A stretch of DNA of 64,000 bases. Source: Paenibacillus sp. W2I17 (lineage in GTDB: Bacteria; Bacillota; Bacilli; Paenibacillales; Paenibacillaceae). Under the pieces are notes generated by a model. The model saw nothing but the letters and a program-made list of their open reading frames with translations, was not told where the DNA came from and did not search any database. Below are positions 44,730 through 54,566 of the stretch, piece by piece. Positions within the stretch are counted from its first letter, which is position 1. Every line of letters begins with the position of its first letter. The stretch covers positions 2,232,001-2,296,000 of the forward strand of contig NZ_JAUSXM010000001.1 in NCBI RefSeq assembly GCF_030815985.1, given 5' to 3'. Made by a program: the position numbers and the translations under genes.

Positions 44730-46503
44730 AGGCTCCCCCTTCTTCCTCTTCGGTCTGAGCGGGTAAATCAATGATGACTTTGGCGCCATGATCCACCTCA
44801 TTGCCAAACTGCAAACTGGCTTGATCACCATACTTTACTAAAAGCCGATGAGCCACGTTCCATATACCGATATGCTGTCCACTCGGGTCTTCAGCGTATT
44901 GTCCATGTTGCAGACGCCCCAACAACTCCTCTTCAAATCCGACACCATTATCCACAATCATCAGTTGAAGCACCGTCCCATCGACCTGACCGGACGACTT
45001 CTCACCAAGGCGCGCCACGATCCGAATGACAAATGCTTGTGTCCGGCGCTGAAATCCATGAATAATGGCATTCTCCACAAAAGGTTGAATGGTTAATGGC
45101 GGAATCACATAATGTCCCAGATTCGGTTCGATATCCAGTTCAAAATCGAATCTGCTTGGAAACCTCAGCTTTTGAATTTCTAAGTAATGACGAATGTGCT
45201 CCAGCTCTTCATCCAGACGAATAACACGTTTGCCTGCACGCAGACTGAATCGAAAATAATCGGCCAGATGACCAGCCATCTGCTGCACCAACTCATGCTT
45301 TTGCAAGGAAGCCAGACTATGAATAATATTGAGTGAATTCAAGTAAAAGTGAGGATTGATCTGCATCTGCAGTTGTTTGAACTCTGCCTCCCGCGTCCGG
45401 AGTTGTTCCTCATACACATCAATCTTCAGATGCCTGATCTCACTGGTCATTTGATTGAAACTTCGTGTCATAAATTCAAGTTCCGAGGAAGATGGCGGGT
45501 CCAGCTTCACATCGAGATCTCCACGGCTCACCCTTCTCATGCCTCGGATTAACGCATTCATCGGGCGGAATAACAGATGCCGCAAAAAGATCAGTGCAGT
45601 AACCAGAATTACTGCCGCACCAATGGGAAGCAGACGAATGATCTGCTGGAAAAACGGGAGGTTACGCATCATGTCTTCCTCAGGCAGCAGCACGATATAA
45701 TTCATCTCGGACATGGCCGAAGCAATACCCAACATCAAATATTGACGTGCTTCTCCCTTGTTCACAACTTCAGAGATAACCTGATACGGATTCTTCAGGC
45801 CAGGAAGATGCGCTGCAGCCAGCTGAATCTGTGCAGTATTTAATGTGGAATCCGATAGTGCCCCACCGTCTGTTCCAACAATGACTGCGCCTCCCCGATC
45901 TCCGGATTCAGTGAATTGTTGTGTATGATTCAGTGCATTCATATCAACAAGTGCACCTGCATAGAACTGCTGGTTGATTCGCACCGTTTTCACCAGCGCA
46001 TTCCACGTCCCGCCACGCACAATGCTCCATTCCGGCTTCTGGATATCCCCTTCCAATTGCTGCATCTGGACTGGCATACTCTCCTGCACAACCGACTTTT
46101 TGACATCATAATTGCCTGAAGTGGCGAGCAGCAGATCATCATTCACGGCATCATATAGAAAAAAAGAATCGATTAGATTATAAAAACCGATATCTGTCAT
46201 GAATTTGTTCATAATCCGTTGCTTTGCAATGATATAATCACCGCTGCCGTATTTCAGAAAAAACAGAGAGATAATATCCGGGTCCCGCTCACCCAGACTA
46301 TATAAATACCGATTCGTCTCCTGTAACACACGTTCATTCTGCTCCACACTCTTGGCGAGATGATTCATATTGGTGAGGGATACTTTGTCACGTACAACTT
46401 TCATGGCGTAGACGTTGTTGTAATAAAGCAGCATGAATAATGGCAGCATGATCAATGTAAGACCCACTATAAATTTAAAACGAAGTGAACGGATTAAACT
46501 CAT
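44704..46503 (-). CDS. YesM-type sensor histidine kinase
   Basis: A 599-aa membrane kinase: first membrane segment about 8-28, extracellular sensor about 30-285, second segment about 290-312, HAMP-like region (FRPMNALIRGMRRVSRGDLDVKL), phospho-acceptor QMQINPHFYLNSLNII with its His, and an ATPase domain (VENAIIHGF, DNGVGF, HIGIWNVAHRLLVKYG). It overlaps the regulator start by 26 bases. It is apparently intact although its regulator is frameshifted. Together with the following permeases and binding protein it should form a sugar-sensing locus of unknown ligand. Confidence 0.92.
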   Translation of the reverse strand: MSLIRSLRFKFIVGLTLIMLPLFMLLYYNNVYAMKVVRDKVSLTNMNHLAKSVEQNERVLQETNRYLYSLGERDPDIISLFFLKYGSGDYIIAKQRIMNKFMTDIGFYNLIDSFFLYDAVNDDLLLATSGNYDVKKSVVQESMPVQMQQLEGDIQKPEWSIVRGGTWNALVKTVRINQQFYAGALVDMNALNHTQQFTESGDRGGAVIVGTDGGALSDSTLNTAQIQLAAAHLPGLKNPYQVISEVVNKGEARQYLMLGIASAMSEMNYIVLLPEEDMMRNLPFFQQIIRLLPIGAAVILVTALIFLRHLLFRPMNALIRGMRRVSRGDLDVKLDPPSSSELEFMTRSFNQMTSEIRHLKIDVYEEQLRTREAEFKQLQMQINPHFYLNSLNIIHSLASLQKHELVQQMAGHLADYFRFSLRAGKRVIRLDEELEHIRHYLEIQKLRFPSRFDFELDIEPNLGHYVIPPLTIQPFVENAIIHGFQRRTQAFVIRIVARLGEKSSGQVDGTVLQLMIVDNGVGFEEELLGRLQHGQYAEDPSGQHIGIWNVAHRLLVKYGDQASLQFGNEVDHGAKVIIDLPAQTEEEEGGAYAEPVDRG

Positions 46504-46844
46504 GGATTATAGATTCCCGCCCTTTTAGTTCAACATAGTTTTTCTATTTTCTTCCTTATGATGGCATGTTTATTGTAATCACCCCTGCTTGCCATTGTCT
46601 ATGGGGTCCCGTGACCTTCACCTATCAATTCTGGTGACTTTCATCCGCTCCAATTTCAAGAGTAACAAGCTTCATGTTGTAATAAATTCTCCAGTTGTAA
46701 AAAAAATCCTTCATTATTACTCTGAAGCTTCTCCCTAAAAATAAATGCTGCGGCAAACCCCGGACTCCACGAACGCCCGATCTTGACATGCATACGATAT
46801 ATCACTCCTCGGGTTAGTCACCAGGATGTAGGGAGGCCTGTTCG
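46504..46844. other. Divergent non-coding region between the kinase and permease genes
   Basis: Holds both promoters. A TTGACA at 46783-46788 has no convincing -10 partner. No repeat, riboswitch or gene is recognised. Confidence 0.4.
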
Positions 46845-48287
46845 ATGAATATTCAACTCACTGCGTTACACTATGTCTATCTGGCATTTATCGTCTTGAT
46901 CATCGCCGTAATGATCCGGCGCAGGGACACCACCATCATCTGTGTCGCGGGTATTATGACCATTGGACTTCTGGCAACCGAAACCTTAAGCGGGTCAGTT
47001 GCTGGGATCTTCAGCAGTTTTATCTATGCAACAAAAGAATTGTTAAGTACGATCTTCATCATCTCGATTATTGTGGCAATGAGCCGTGTTCTAATCAGAA
47101 CCGGCATTAATGAGGTCATGGTAACACCCGTCACCCGGTTTATCCGTTCCCCTCAGGTCGCGTATTGGGGTATCGGATTGATCATGATGGTAGTATCGCT
47201 ATTTTTCTGGCCATCCCCAGCAGTAGCACTCGTCGGTGCAGTACTGCTTCCTGTAGCCGTGCGTGTAGGTCTTCCTCCGATTGGAGCTGCTATTGCCATG
47301 AATCTGTTCGGACATGGGATTGCACTGTCGGGAGATTACATTATTCAGGGGGCTCCCAAACTTACGGCCGATGCAGCCGGTATACCGGTTACTTCCGTCA
47401 TGACGGCCAGCATACCTCTGGTCATTGTCATGGGAACGGTATCTACACTTACAGCCTTCTGGATGCTGCGCAAAGAGATGAAATCAGGTTCACCTGTCCA
47501 TTCCCCAAACGTTATATCTGGTACCGTGAACACGGAACCTTCTTCCTCATCAGAGGCTGTGTCCACTTCTCAACCTGGCAATCTGCCTGTTGAACGTCAA
47601 GCCATGTCACTCCGTTTGCAAAAAGCATTCGCTCTGCTTATCCCTCTGTTATTCGCAGTTGATGTGATTCTGATGTTTGTATTGAAGTTGCAAGGTGGCG
47701 ACGCAACAGCTCTGATTGGCGGAACCGCTGTGGTTATACTGATTGCCGTTACCCTTGCCGCACATCGACATGCGGGACCAGAGGAAACGACCAATTATTT
47801 AATAGAAGGATTTCAGTTTGGTTTCAAGGTGTTTGGACCAGTTATTCCCATAGCCGCATTTTTTTATCTGGGAGATGCTGCGATTACGGAATTGTTCATC
47901 AACCCTCTTCCTGAAGGTTCACACGGGATTGTGAATGATCTCGGGGTCGCACTTGCTGGGCTGGTGCCATTGAATGATACGGTGGGCGCCATTACAATGA
48001 CGGTGACCGGAGCGGTCACAGGAATGGATGGTTCGGGGTTCTCGGGGATATCCCTGGTTGGCTCGATTGCGTCCATGTTTGCAGGATCGGCAGATTCCGC
48101 ACCTGTGCTGACAGCACTCGGTCAGGTTGCAGCCATATGGGTAGGTGGCGGAACCTTGATTCCATGGGCATTGATTCCTGCTGCTGCAATCTGCGGAGTC
48201 AATCCTTTTGAACTTGCAAGACGCAACCTGAAGCCTGTGCTGCTGGGGCTCACGGTAACAACAATTGTAGCCATCTTTCTAATCTGA
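46845..48287 (+). CDS. Multi-pass secondary permease (ion-transporter/GntP-like)
   Basis: A 480-aa integral membrane protein with about 11-12 hydrophobic segments and a polar central loop (about residues 215-250). LFGHGIALSGDYIIQGAPKLTADAAGIP and, near the C-terminus, LVPLNDTVGAITMTVTGAVTGMDGSGFSG with SADSAPVLTALGQ look like paired re-entrant loops of ion-transporter or GntP-type carriers. I cannot name the substrate; organic acids or gluconate-like compounds are possible. ATG at 46845 follows GGGAGG. It is divergent from the sensor kinase and converges with the DUF4269 gene. Confidence 0.7.
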   Translation: MNIQLTALHYVYLAFIVLIIAVMIRRRDTTIICVAGIMTIGLLATETLSGSVAGIFSSFIYATKELLSTIFIISIIVAMSRVLIRTGINEVMVTPVTRFIRSPQVAYWGIGLIMMVVSLFFWPSPAVALVGAVLLPVAVRVGLPPIGAAIAMNLFGHGIALSGDYIIQGAPKLTADAAGIPVTSVMTASIPLVIVMGTVSTLTAFWMLRKEMKSGSPVHSPNVISGTVNTEPSSSSEAVSTSQPGNLPVERQAMSLRLQKAFALLIPLLFAVDVILMFVLKLQGGDATALIGGTAVVILIAVTLAAHRHAGPEETTNYLIEGFQFGFKVFGPVIPIAAFFYLGDAAITELFINPLPEGSHGIVNDLGVALAGLVPLNDTVGAITMTVTGAVTGMDGSGFSGISLVGSIASMFAGSADSAPVLTALGQVAAIWVGGGTLIPWALIPAAAICGVNPFELARRNLKPVLLGLTVTTIVAIFLI

Positions 48288-48308
48288 CCAAAGGTTATGC
48301 TAAACCGT

Positions 48309-48908
48309 TTAAAAAGACGTGCGTGAACGCGCCCAGTTCCAGAGATCTTCACGTTTCATCTCTGCCAGATGCAGCATGTCCACATATGGATCTCCCTGTA
48401 ATCCAAGTACAGAAGCAAAAGCAGGCTCCGTCTTCCACCCTGCCTGTTTCAGTCTGCGGATCTCACGATGTCCCGCGTCCCCCCACAGTTGCAACAATCT
48501 CCACTCTACGATCATATGTAAGTATGCATTCTGCCTGTAAACTGGCACGGATTGGGCAAAAATCTCCACAGGCCAATGTCCCACTTGCAAATTACAAGTC
48601 ACATAAGGACGTTGGTCTGGAAGATCCCCACCACGTACACATTGAAATTCAGCAACGGCTCCGATTCGATTGTGTATCTCGGCTTCAAACACGTCCAGAT
48701 CCTCTGCATAACACAGCAGATCCAGATCACTGCCCGGAATATCAATATCAATCGGTACCGTTCCTGCTGGATATGGGTGATAGTCAGCTAATATATCGAG
48801 CAAGCCACTGCTCTGTAACACATGATAGGCATCCTGCTGACGTGCATCACCCGAAGCCAGATGTGCCATTACTTCTGCGGTAGTACTCATCTCCCCGCCT
48901 TGGGCCAC
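48309..48908 (-). CDS. DUF4269-like nucleotidyltransferase-fold protein
   Basis: A 199-aa protein of the DUF4269 group. IPGSDLDLLCYAEDLDVFE recalls the GSxxDxD site of nucleotidyltransferases, which would bind metal and NTP. A long helical C-terminal part follows. The start is probably GTG at 48908, since AGGAGG at the end of the upstream ywbE gene is 12 bases away; an internal ATG (48890) is the alternative. It lies 2 bases after the ywbE stop, so the pair is an operon. Function unknown. Confidence 0.75.
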   Translation of the reverse strand: MAQGGEMSTTAEVMAHLASGDARQQDAYHVLQSSGLLDILADYHPYPAGTVPIDIDIPGSDLDLLCYAEDLDVFEAEIHNRIGAVAEFQCVRGGDLPDQRPYVTCNLQVGHWPVEIFAQSVPVYRQNAYLHMIVEWRLLQLWGDAGHREIRRLKQAGWKTEPAFASVLGLQGDPYVDMLHLAEMKREDLWNWARSRTSF

Positions 48909-48910
48909 AG

Positions 48911-49117
48911 TTAGTTCGTGCCTCCTGTAATGACCTGTTTCACACGTCCCACTTGACCACTCGTCAGTCGTACTTTGATTCCGTGTGGATGCGTAGGTGA
49001 CTTGGTTAACAGATCCTTTACAATTCCACGTGTCAGCTTACCAGTAGCTTGATCCTGCTTCAGCACAATGTCCACTTCCAGACCTGGCTTAATATTTACA
49101 CGTTGTTGTCCATTCAT
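48911..49117 (-). CDS. ywbE: YwbE family protein
   Basis: A 68-aa conserved small protein with a KOW-like beta barrel pattern (VNIKPGLEVDIVLKQDQATGKLTRGIVKDLLT, then HPHGIKVRLTSGQVGRVKQV). Its role is not established. ATG at 49117 follows GGAG at 10 bases; GTG at 49126 is too close to the same site. Its last codons contain the ribosome site of the next gene, so the two are translationally linked. Confidence 0.88.
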   Translation of the reverse strand: MNGQQRVNIKPGLEVDIVLKQDQATGKLTRGIVKDLLTKSPTHPHGIKVRLTSGQVGRVKQVITGGTN

Positions 49118-49287
49118 TATGTTCACTCTCCTCTATATCGTAATTCATATCTTGTATACTATATAACCCTTAAACACAAAGCTCCATCTATTGTAGACGT
49201 TTTGGTTTCAAAAAAAAAGCTATGCAGACAACAACCTCCTACTTCTGGTTCAACGTTTTATATGGGACACATGGAGACCAAGATAAA

Positions 49288-49324
49288 GAAACCGCAGGTC
49301 TCTTCATCTGAGACCTACGGTTTC
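49288..49324. terminator. Strong hairpin downstream of the polysaccharide deacetylase gene
   Basis: GAAACCGCAGGTCTC and GAGACCTACGGTTTC pair with one mismatch around 7 bases; on the minus strand TTTCTTTATC follows. Confidence 0.85.
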
Positions 49325-49342
49325 TAAATTGGATTACCATTC

Positions 49343-50131
49343 TTAGGGCTTCACGTGCTTCAATATTGACGAAGGTGAAGTGTTGTCCTTCGCAGCTTCG
49401 CGTGCCTTCACAGCAAGCAGCTCAGACACCGTCACGAATCGATATCCCTGCTGCTGTAACTTCGGCAGGATTGTTTTGAGTGCAGCTACTGTATGGGACT
49501 TGCCTTCCACCTTATCGTGGAAGAGTACAATATCCCCATTGCGTGCGTTATTCAGTACTTTTTTAACGATAGCCGATACACCTGGAGATGCCCAGTCCCG
49601 TGTATCCTGATGCCAAGACCAGAGTACAATGGTATATCCTTTTTGTTTGGCAGCCTGAATGACCATGTCATTGTAATAGCCGCCCGGTGGCCTGAACAAC
49701 AGGGGCCGCTCCGCGCCTGCTTCAATGATGGAACTTTCTGCTTCGTTCATATCCTTCATGTACTTGTCCGCACTAGTTGATCGAACTGCATACGTGTGCG
49801 CATACGTATGATTGGCGATTTCATGCCCTTCGAGCTGTTCCTGCTTAATCAGTTCAGGAAATTTATCTGCCCATTTGCCAAGTACAAAAAAAGTTCCTTT
49901 AGCATGATACTGCTGTAACAAAGCCAGAATCTGCGGAGTCTGAATCGGATCTGGTCCATCATCAAAGGTAAGGGCGATGAGTTTATCCTGTGTGGGAACT
50001 TCCCACACAATCTCTCCTCGTTCCTCATAATACTGACGGTTCTTCTGTACAGGCTTTGCATAGGCAGAACTGCTACCCAGCAAAATAATTAGCGTGAACA
50101 TTCCGATGACTCGGGCTGCCTTCAGGTTCAT
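49343..50131 (-). CDS. Secreted polysaccharide deacetylase (NodB domain)
   Basis: A 262-aa exported enzyme. A signal peptide ending AYA at about residue 25 is followed by a NodB domain: motif 1 TFDDGPD (Asp 57-58), motif 2 HEIANHTYAH (His 108 and 112), motif 3 RPPGGYYND and motif 5 LFHD. These metal and catalytic residues are complete, so it should remove N-acetyl groups from peptidoglycan, chitin or related polymers. It resembles the bacillary PdaA/PdaB/PgdA-type group, but the substrate cannot be fixed. ATG at 50131 follows GAGG. Monocistronic, or with the aldo/keto reductase upstream. Confidence 0.92.
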   Translation of the reverse strand: MNLKAARVIGMFTLIILLGSSSAYAKPVQKNRQYYEERGEIVWEVPTQDKLIALTFDDGPDPIQTPQILALLQQYHAKGTFFVLGKWADKFPELIKQEQLEGHEIANHTYAHTYAVRSTSADKYMKDMNEAESSIIEAGAERPLLFRPPGGYYNDMVIQAAKQKGYTIVLWSWHQDTRDWASPGVSAIVKKVLNNARNGDIVLFHDKVEGKSHTVAALKTILPKLQQQGYRFVTVSELLAVKAREAAKDNTSPSSILKHVKP

Positions 50132-50197
50132 GTGGTGTCCTCACTTTGTCTTCATACGTAAACTCCCTGTTAGCATTTCCCGATTCACCCGAACTCA

Positions 50198-51136
50198 TTA
50201 ACGAAAGATCTGATCCACGACTGCAATTTCTTCAGCAGTTAATTCCACATTTAATGTTTGCAGATTGTTAATGACCTGCTCGGGTCGCTTGGCACCCGGA
50301 ATCAATGCATCGATGGAAGGCTGAGTCAGGTACCAGGCCAGAACCAGATGAGCAACCTCAACATCCTTGGATTGTGCTATGCTGCGCAGTTGCTCAACTT
50401 TATCGAGATTTTCAATGAAAGCTTCACCCGTAAACAGCGGGTTCTTTGCCCGTCCATCCTTAAAGGTTGTATTGCGATTATATTTACCGCCCAGCAGTCC
50501 CGCAGCCAGTGGGAAGTAGGGCACAAAAGAAATCTCATGCTCAGCCGTATACGGCAACAGCTCTTTCTCCGCATCTCTTTTGAACAGATTATATTCAGAT
50601 TGCAGTACGTCTACATGCCCGTCCTTGTTGGCTTCACGCAACTGATCAATGGAGAAATTAGATACGCCAATGGCACGAATTTTGCCAGCGTCTTTCAATT
50701 GTTTTAACGTATCTACCGCTTCATCCTTAGGCGTATGTTCATCCGGAAAGTGGATGTAGAACAGATCAATGTAATCGGTTTGCAGTCGTTTCAACGCCTC
50801 ATCCACGGACGTTTTCAGAAAAGCAGGTGAGTTATCCATGACAATCTTGCCATCCACTAATTTATGAGCTGCCTTGGTTGCAATGATGGTATTCTGACGC
50901 TGACCGGTTTCCTTCAATACTTCACCGATCAGTCGTTCGGAATGCTCCGGTCCATAGATGTATGCCGTATCCACAAAGTTAATACCTTGTTTCAAAGCCG
51001 TACGAACCACTTCCTTACCTGTCTCATCATTCAGCATGTCCGGATAGATATTATGTCCGCCTACTGCATTCGCACCCAGTCCAATGGGATTCACGATCAG
51101 ATCCGTCTTGCCCAACCGAATTTGTTGTTCTGCCAT
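50198..51136 (-). CDS. Aldo/keto reductase
   Basis: A 312-aa NAD(P)H-dependent oxidoreductase with a (beta/alpha)8 barrel. The catalytic tetrad is complete: Asp 56 and Tyr 61 in FVDTAYIYG, Lys 88 in ATKAA, His 129 in YIHFPDEH. The C-terminal cofactor segment [12 protein letters not shown] is present. It resembles the YccK/IolS-like branch. Physiological substrate unknown. ATG at 51136 follows GAAGGAGAG. Confidence 0.92.
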   Translation of the reverse strand: MAEQQIRLGKTDLIVNPIGLGANAVGGHNIYPDMLNDETGKEVVRTALKQGINFVDTAYIYGPEHSERLIGEVLKETGQRQNTIIATKAAHKLVDGKIVMDNSPAFLKTSVDEALKRLQTDYIDLFYIHFPDEHTPKDEAVDTLKQLKDAGKIRAIGVSNFSIDQLREANKDGHVDVLQSEYNLFKRDAEKELLPYTAEHEISFVPYFPLAAGLLGGKYNRNTTFKDGRAKNPLFTGEAFIENLDKVEQLRSIAQSKDVEVAHLVLAWYLTQPSIDALIPGAKRPEQVINNLQTLNVELTAEEIAVVDQIFR

Positions 51137-51248
51137 GTCTCATCTCTCCTTCACTGATCGATATAAGTACATTTCTGTAATGATGCGTGTTTCTTGTTAC
51201 ATATTATAGCAAACCATTTAGCATATTTAAAATATCGGGTTTATCGGA

Positions 51249-53273
51249 TTAAGTGTTTTTCAACGCAGTCGCTTCCACATCGTTAATAAACCGGCGCAGT
51301 TTCGCAGCCACATCACGGGTGATTTCACCGTTTTCATACAGTTGTTGCACTGTATTACGCTGTTCCTGAATCGCCACCATCTGCAACTCCAATTTCTCCT
51401 GATTAAACGGATCTTCCGTTTTACCTTGGTTCCAGGTGCGCAATTTGGCAATTACACGCTCATACTTGGCAATGACCGACAGTGCGACGACTCGATTCCC
51501 ATCATTCATATGAGCACGAATGGCCTTAATTGCTGCTTCAGAGGTGCGCAGCTTCACCTGACGGAACAGTTCTGCATTTTCAAGCATAAATGGTTGATTC
51601 GGCTTCTGGGACCGGTTGGTGAACAGATGTCCTAACACACGCCCGATCTCGCTGATCGAGGTCATGAACTGAGTGTTTGCGCGATTCGCCAGCATCATTT
51701 CCTTGCGATCCAGCCAGCTGTCACATTTGAAGGCCGCATCAGAAGCAATTGCATTGTCGTCTAACATTACTTCAACTTCTTTACGCTCCGCCCGGGTGGC
51801 AATCAGGTTAATAGCCGTTTCTTGTTTCTGAATATCTTTGCGTTTATCGGCGGTAAGCTGACCTGCGGCCTGTCTGATGTACTTGGACAAGTCGGAGACA
51901 ACCGCGAGTGCCGCAGCTTTGTTCTCATCGTTCATTTCGGATTTGACAGCTCGTATTGCCGCATTCAGCATAATGTCATGTGCTTTTCGTTCTGACTTCT
52001 GCGGTGTTTCTTCTGTGGATTTCCCATCGTCCTTGGCCAGAACTGGAAGAAACACGCTCGCCGCAATCAGGGAGAAGAGGATAACCCCTGCCGCGAGGAA
52101 AATAATCAGATCCCGTTCAGGGAAAGGTGATCCATCCTGAAGCACATAAGGAATGGAGAACGCACCCGCCAATGTTACAGCCCCCCGCACCCCAGAGAGG
52201 GAAATGATCGTAATATCCTTGAATCTGGGCCTGCCAATAGAGGATTTGGTACGCAGCAATTCATTCCCTTGCCAGAACAGATAGATCCAGAGAAAACGCA
52301 GAACCAGCAGTAGCACCGAGATCAAGCCCACATATCCCAACACCTGCAGATTATTAAACGAAACATTTTCAAAGATGGTACTCAACACATCCGGTACCTG
52401 TACACCCAAAATAACAAACACCAGACCATTTAGTATAAATAAAATGACTGACCATGTGCTCGCAGATACCACCTGCATTTTCAACTGAACCGATTCAGCG
52501 CGGTCACGCTCAATGGCGTGGATAATACCGCCTGCCACTACCGCAAGAATACCTGATACCCCAATTTCTTCACTCACCAGATAGATGATAAATGGCGTCA
52601 GGATTTGCAGCAGCATGTGAATGGTCACATCTTCCATGCCCAGTCTACGGATCCATACCCCTAGCCTGATTAACAGAAAAGATAACAATGCCCCGACAAG
52701 AAGTCCGCCAATCGCAATCAGAATAAAACTAAAGGTTGCCTGCGCCAGGGAAAATACACCTGTAACCGTGGCTGCAATCGCGAATTTGAAGGCGACCAAG
52801 CCGGATGCATCATTCATTAATGCTTCACCTTCAAGAAGCCTATGTATGCCTTTGGGCAAATGTACTCGCCCTGCCATGGCACCAACGGCCACTGCATCTG
52901 TCGGGGACAATATGGCTGCAAGAGCAAAAGCAGCAGGTAACGGAATCGAAGGAATCAGCCAGTGAATGGCATATCCCGCCACGACTACTGTCACGAATAC
53001 AAGTCCCAGCGCAAGCAGAAGTATCGGTGCACGCAGATTCCATAATTCATTCCTAGGTGTTCGCTTACCATCGTTGTATAACAAAGGTGCGATGAACAGT
53101 ACAAAGAACAACTCCGGATTCAACGGCAGATGAACACCTGCAGGAAGCAAAGCTATAGCTACACCAAGCACAATCTGAATGAGCGGAATGGGAATAAAGG
53201 GTACAAACCGGTTTAAAATATTGGATAAACCAATCAGTACCAGTAACACAAGTACGGCAATAAATATTTCCAT
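51249..53273 (-). CDS. CPA1 family Na+/H+ antiporter
   Basis: A 674-aa cation/proton antiporter. Residues 1-410 carry about 12 membrane segments with the ion-site helix ALAAILSPTDAVAVGAMAGRV and ALMNDASGLVAFKFA (ND motif), typical of NhaP/NHE-like CPA1 proteins. The C-terminal 250 residues are charged, helical and cytoplasmic, possibly regulatory. ATG at 53273 follows AAAGGGA. Role: sodium extrusion and pH control. Appears monocistronic; no clear terminator is visible. Confidence 0.92.
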   Translation of the reverse strand: MEIFIAVLVLLVLIGLSNILNRFVPFIPIPLIQIVLGVAIALLPAGVHLPLNPELFFVLFIAPLLYNDGKRTPRNELWNLRAPILLLALGLVFVTVVVAGYAIHWLIPSIPLPAAFALAAILSPTDAVAVGAMAGRVHLPKGIHRLLEGEALMNDASGLVAFKFAIAATVTGVFSLAQATFSFILIAIGGLLVGALLSFLLIRLGVWIRRLGMEDVTIHMLLQILTPFIIYLVSEEIGVSGILAVVAGGIIHAIERDRAESVQLKMQVVSASTWSVILFILNGLVFVILGVQVPDVLSTIFENVSFNNLQVLGYVGLISVLLLVLRFLWIYLFWQGNELLRTKSSIGRPRFKDITIISLSGVRGAVTLAGAFSIPYVLQDGSPFPERDLIIFLAAGVILFSLIAASVFLPVLAKDDGKSTEETPQKSERKAHDIMLNAAIRAVKSEMNDENKAAALAVVSDLSKYIRQAAGQLTADKRKDIQKQETAINLIATRAERKEVEVMLDDNAIASDAAFKCDSWLDRKEMMLANRANTQFMTSISEIGRVLGHLFTNRSQKPNQPFMLENAELFRQVKLRTSEAAIKAIRAHMNDGNRVVALSVIAKYERVIAKLRTWNQGKTEDPFNQEKLELQMVAIQEQRNTVQQLYENGEITRDVAAKLRRFINDVEATALKNT

Positions 53274-53487
53274 GATGACAATCCCTTTCCGCTATAGAAG
53301 TGGTGAAACCTTTGTTGTATAGGTTTATTTTAACATAATCCAACCTTTATTATAAAAATGTTGTCATATTCATATACCCAATCAACTCGCCTCAGACCAG
53401 TCTGAATTGAAGATTTCTGATGGATTCTGTATATAAGATGTTACAATATGCTCAGGACAATACCCGTTTGGAAAGGAACTTGCATCT

Positions 53488-53787
53488 ATGGCATTTGGAA
53501 TTAAACGACAAGAGCTGGCTGCGTGGAAGGAACAAGTGGCTCGTGGTGAAATTGCGTACCTCACTCATTTCTGGATTGACAACCGATTCCCCGGTATCAC
53601 CAGTGTCACCAAAGTTGGCTGTGCAGATCTGGAACGTCTCGAGCGTTGGTGCAACGATCATGGGCTGGACCCGCGATACATTCATCGGCGGCAGCCATTT
53701 CCCCACTTTGACCTGATGGGCAGCAAACAAAAAGAAATTTTGATCCAGGAAGGCTTTACGGATCATGTGGTTCGCTTTCATTTGTAA
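53488..53787 (+). CDS. YneQ-like small conserved protein
   Basis: A 99-aa protein rich in conserved aromatic, His and Trp residues (LTHFWIDNRFPGITSVTKVGCADLERL, then IHRRQPFPHFDLMGSKQKEIL). It resembles B. subtilis YneQ by eye; function unknown. ATG at 53488 follows GGAAAGGAA. It is followed by a long imperfect hairpin (about 53795-53862). Confidence 0.75.
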   Translation: MAFGIKRQELAAWKEQVARGEIAYLTHFWIDNRFPGITSVTKVGCADLERLERWCNDHGLDPRYIHRRQPFPHFDLMGSKQKEILIQEGFTDHVVRFHL

Positions 53788-53794
53788 TCAACTC

Positions 53795-53862
53795 AAAAAC
53801 GCCAGTCTTCAAGGTTCATCCCTCCGCAATTAGGGACGAACTCATGAGGACTGACGTCTTCA
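53795..53862. terminator. Long imperfect hairpin between yneQ-like and marR genes
   Basis: ACGCCAGTC pairs with GACTGACGT and the loop holds CCCT/AGGG. It may serve both convergent genes. Confidence 0.5.
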
Positions 53863-53883
53863 AGGATCAAGTCATATTATGGA

Positions 53884-54366
53884 CTACCGGTGGATCTGCT
53901 CAAACGACTTCATGTTCTCCAGCAGTTTCAGTTCAATTTTCTTTAGCATGCCAAACATCTGCTGTTGCTCCTCTTCGGAAAGTGCTTGCAACAATTCCCA
54001 CGTCATTCGGCCACGATTCGCATTAAGTGTCTTGGCAAGCTGCGCGCCTTCATCCGTTAAGGACAGCCACACAATTCTCCGATCTTCTTCACTGCGCACC
54101 CGCTGGATCAACCCTTCCGTCTCCAGTTGATTCAGTACAATGGTGGTTGCGCCCGAAGACAAACTGAGTTGTCTGGCCACATCAACCGCCATGCAGCGTT
54201 TTTCACGTAAAATCATGCCCAATATATGACTTTTTGTCGGATTCAGTTTACAGTTGGTTTCGGTCTTCTGCTGCTGATCCAATACTTTGTTTTTATATCT
54301 GAAGAAGGCCTCCAACAATTGATCCACATTTGCCAATTGAGAGTTTCGCTCCGTATCCGGGCTCAT
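53884..54366 (-). CDS. MarR family transcriptional regulator
   Basis: A 160-aa winged-helix regulator. The helix-turn-helix is about 58-82 (CMAVDVARQLSLSSGATTIVLNQLETEGLIQRV) with the wing RSEEDRRIVWLSLTDEGAQL; N- and C-terminal helices make the dimer. ATG at 54366 follows GGAGG. It is divergent from an FAD-dependent monooxygenase gene, which it probably represses, the usual arrangement for detoxification genes. The ligand is unknown. Confidence 0.9.
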   Translation of the reverse strand: MSPDTERNSQLANVDQLLEAFFRYKNKVLDQQQKTETNCKLNPTKSHILGMILREKRCMAVDVARQLSLSSGATTIVLNQLETEGLIQRVRSEEDRRIVWLSLTDEGAQLAKTLNANRGRMTWELLQALSEEEQQQMFGMLKKIELKLLENMKSFEQIHR

Positions 54367-54503
54367 AAACGTTCCTCCTGCCTTTCATCATAACCTACCT
54401 TATATTGTAACATATTTACACTATGATGTTTGTGAAAAATGCGCTTGTATCCGACACCCTATAGTTGACCGAAACACTCTTGTTTTATTTCGGGTTTCAC
54501 CTA

Positions 54504-54533
54504 TTGCATAATGGCAACGGGTTTGTTTATAAT
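54504..54533 (+). promoter_or_regulatory. Putative promoter of the FAD-monooxygenase gene
   Basis: TTGCAT (54504-54509), an 18-base spacer and TATAAT (54528-54533). The direct repeats at 54549-54566 lie just downstream. Confidence 0.5.
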
Positions 54534-54548
54534 AACCTATATCTCCAA

Positions 54549-54566
54549 AGTTACTTTTAGTTACTT
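54549..54566. repeat. Two AGTTACTT direct repeats spaced one helical turn
   Basis: AGTTACTT occurs at 54549-54556 and again at 54559-54566, 10 bp apart, in the spacer between the divergent marR and monooxygenase genes. Could be a regulator site. Confidence 0.45.

Noticed and set aside
46783..46805. Promoter with TTGACA before the 46845 permease
   Set aside because: No acceptable -10 box at 16-18 bases.
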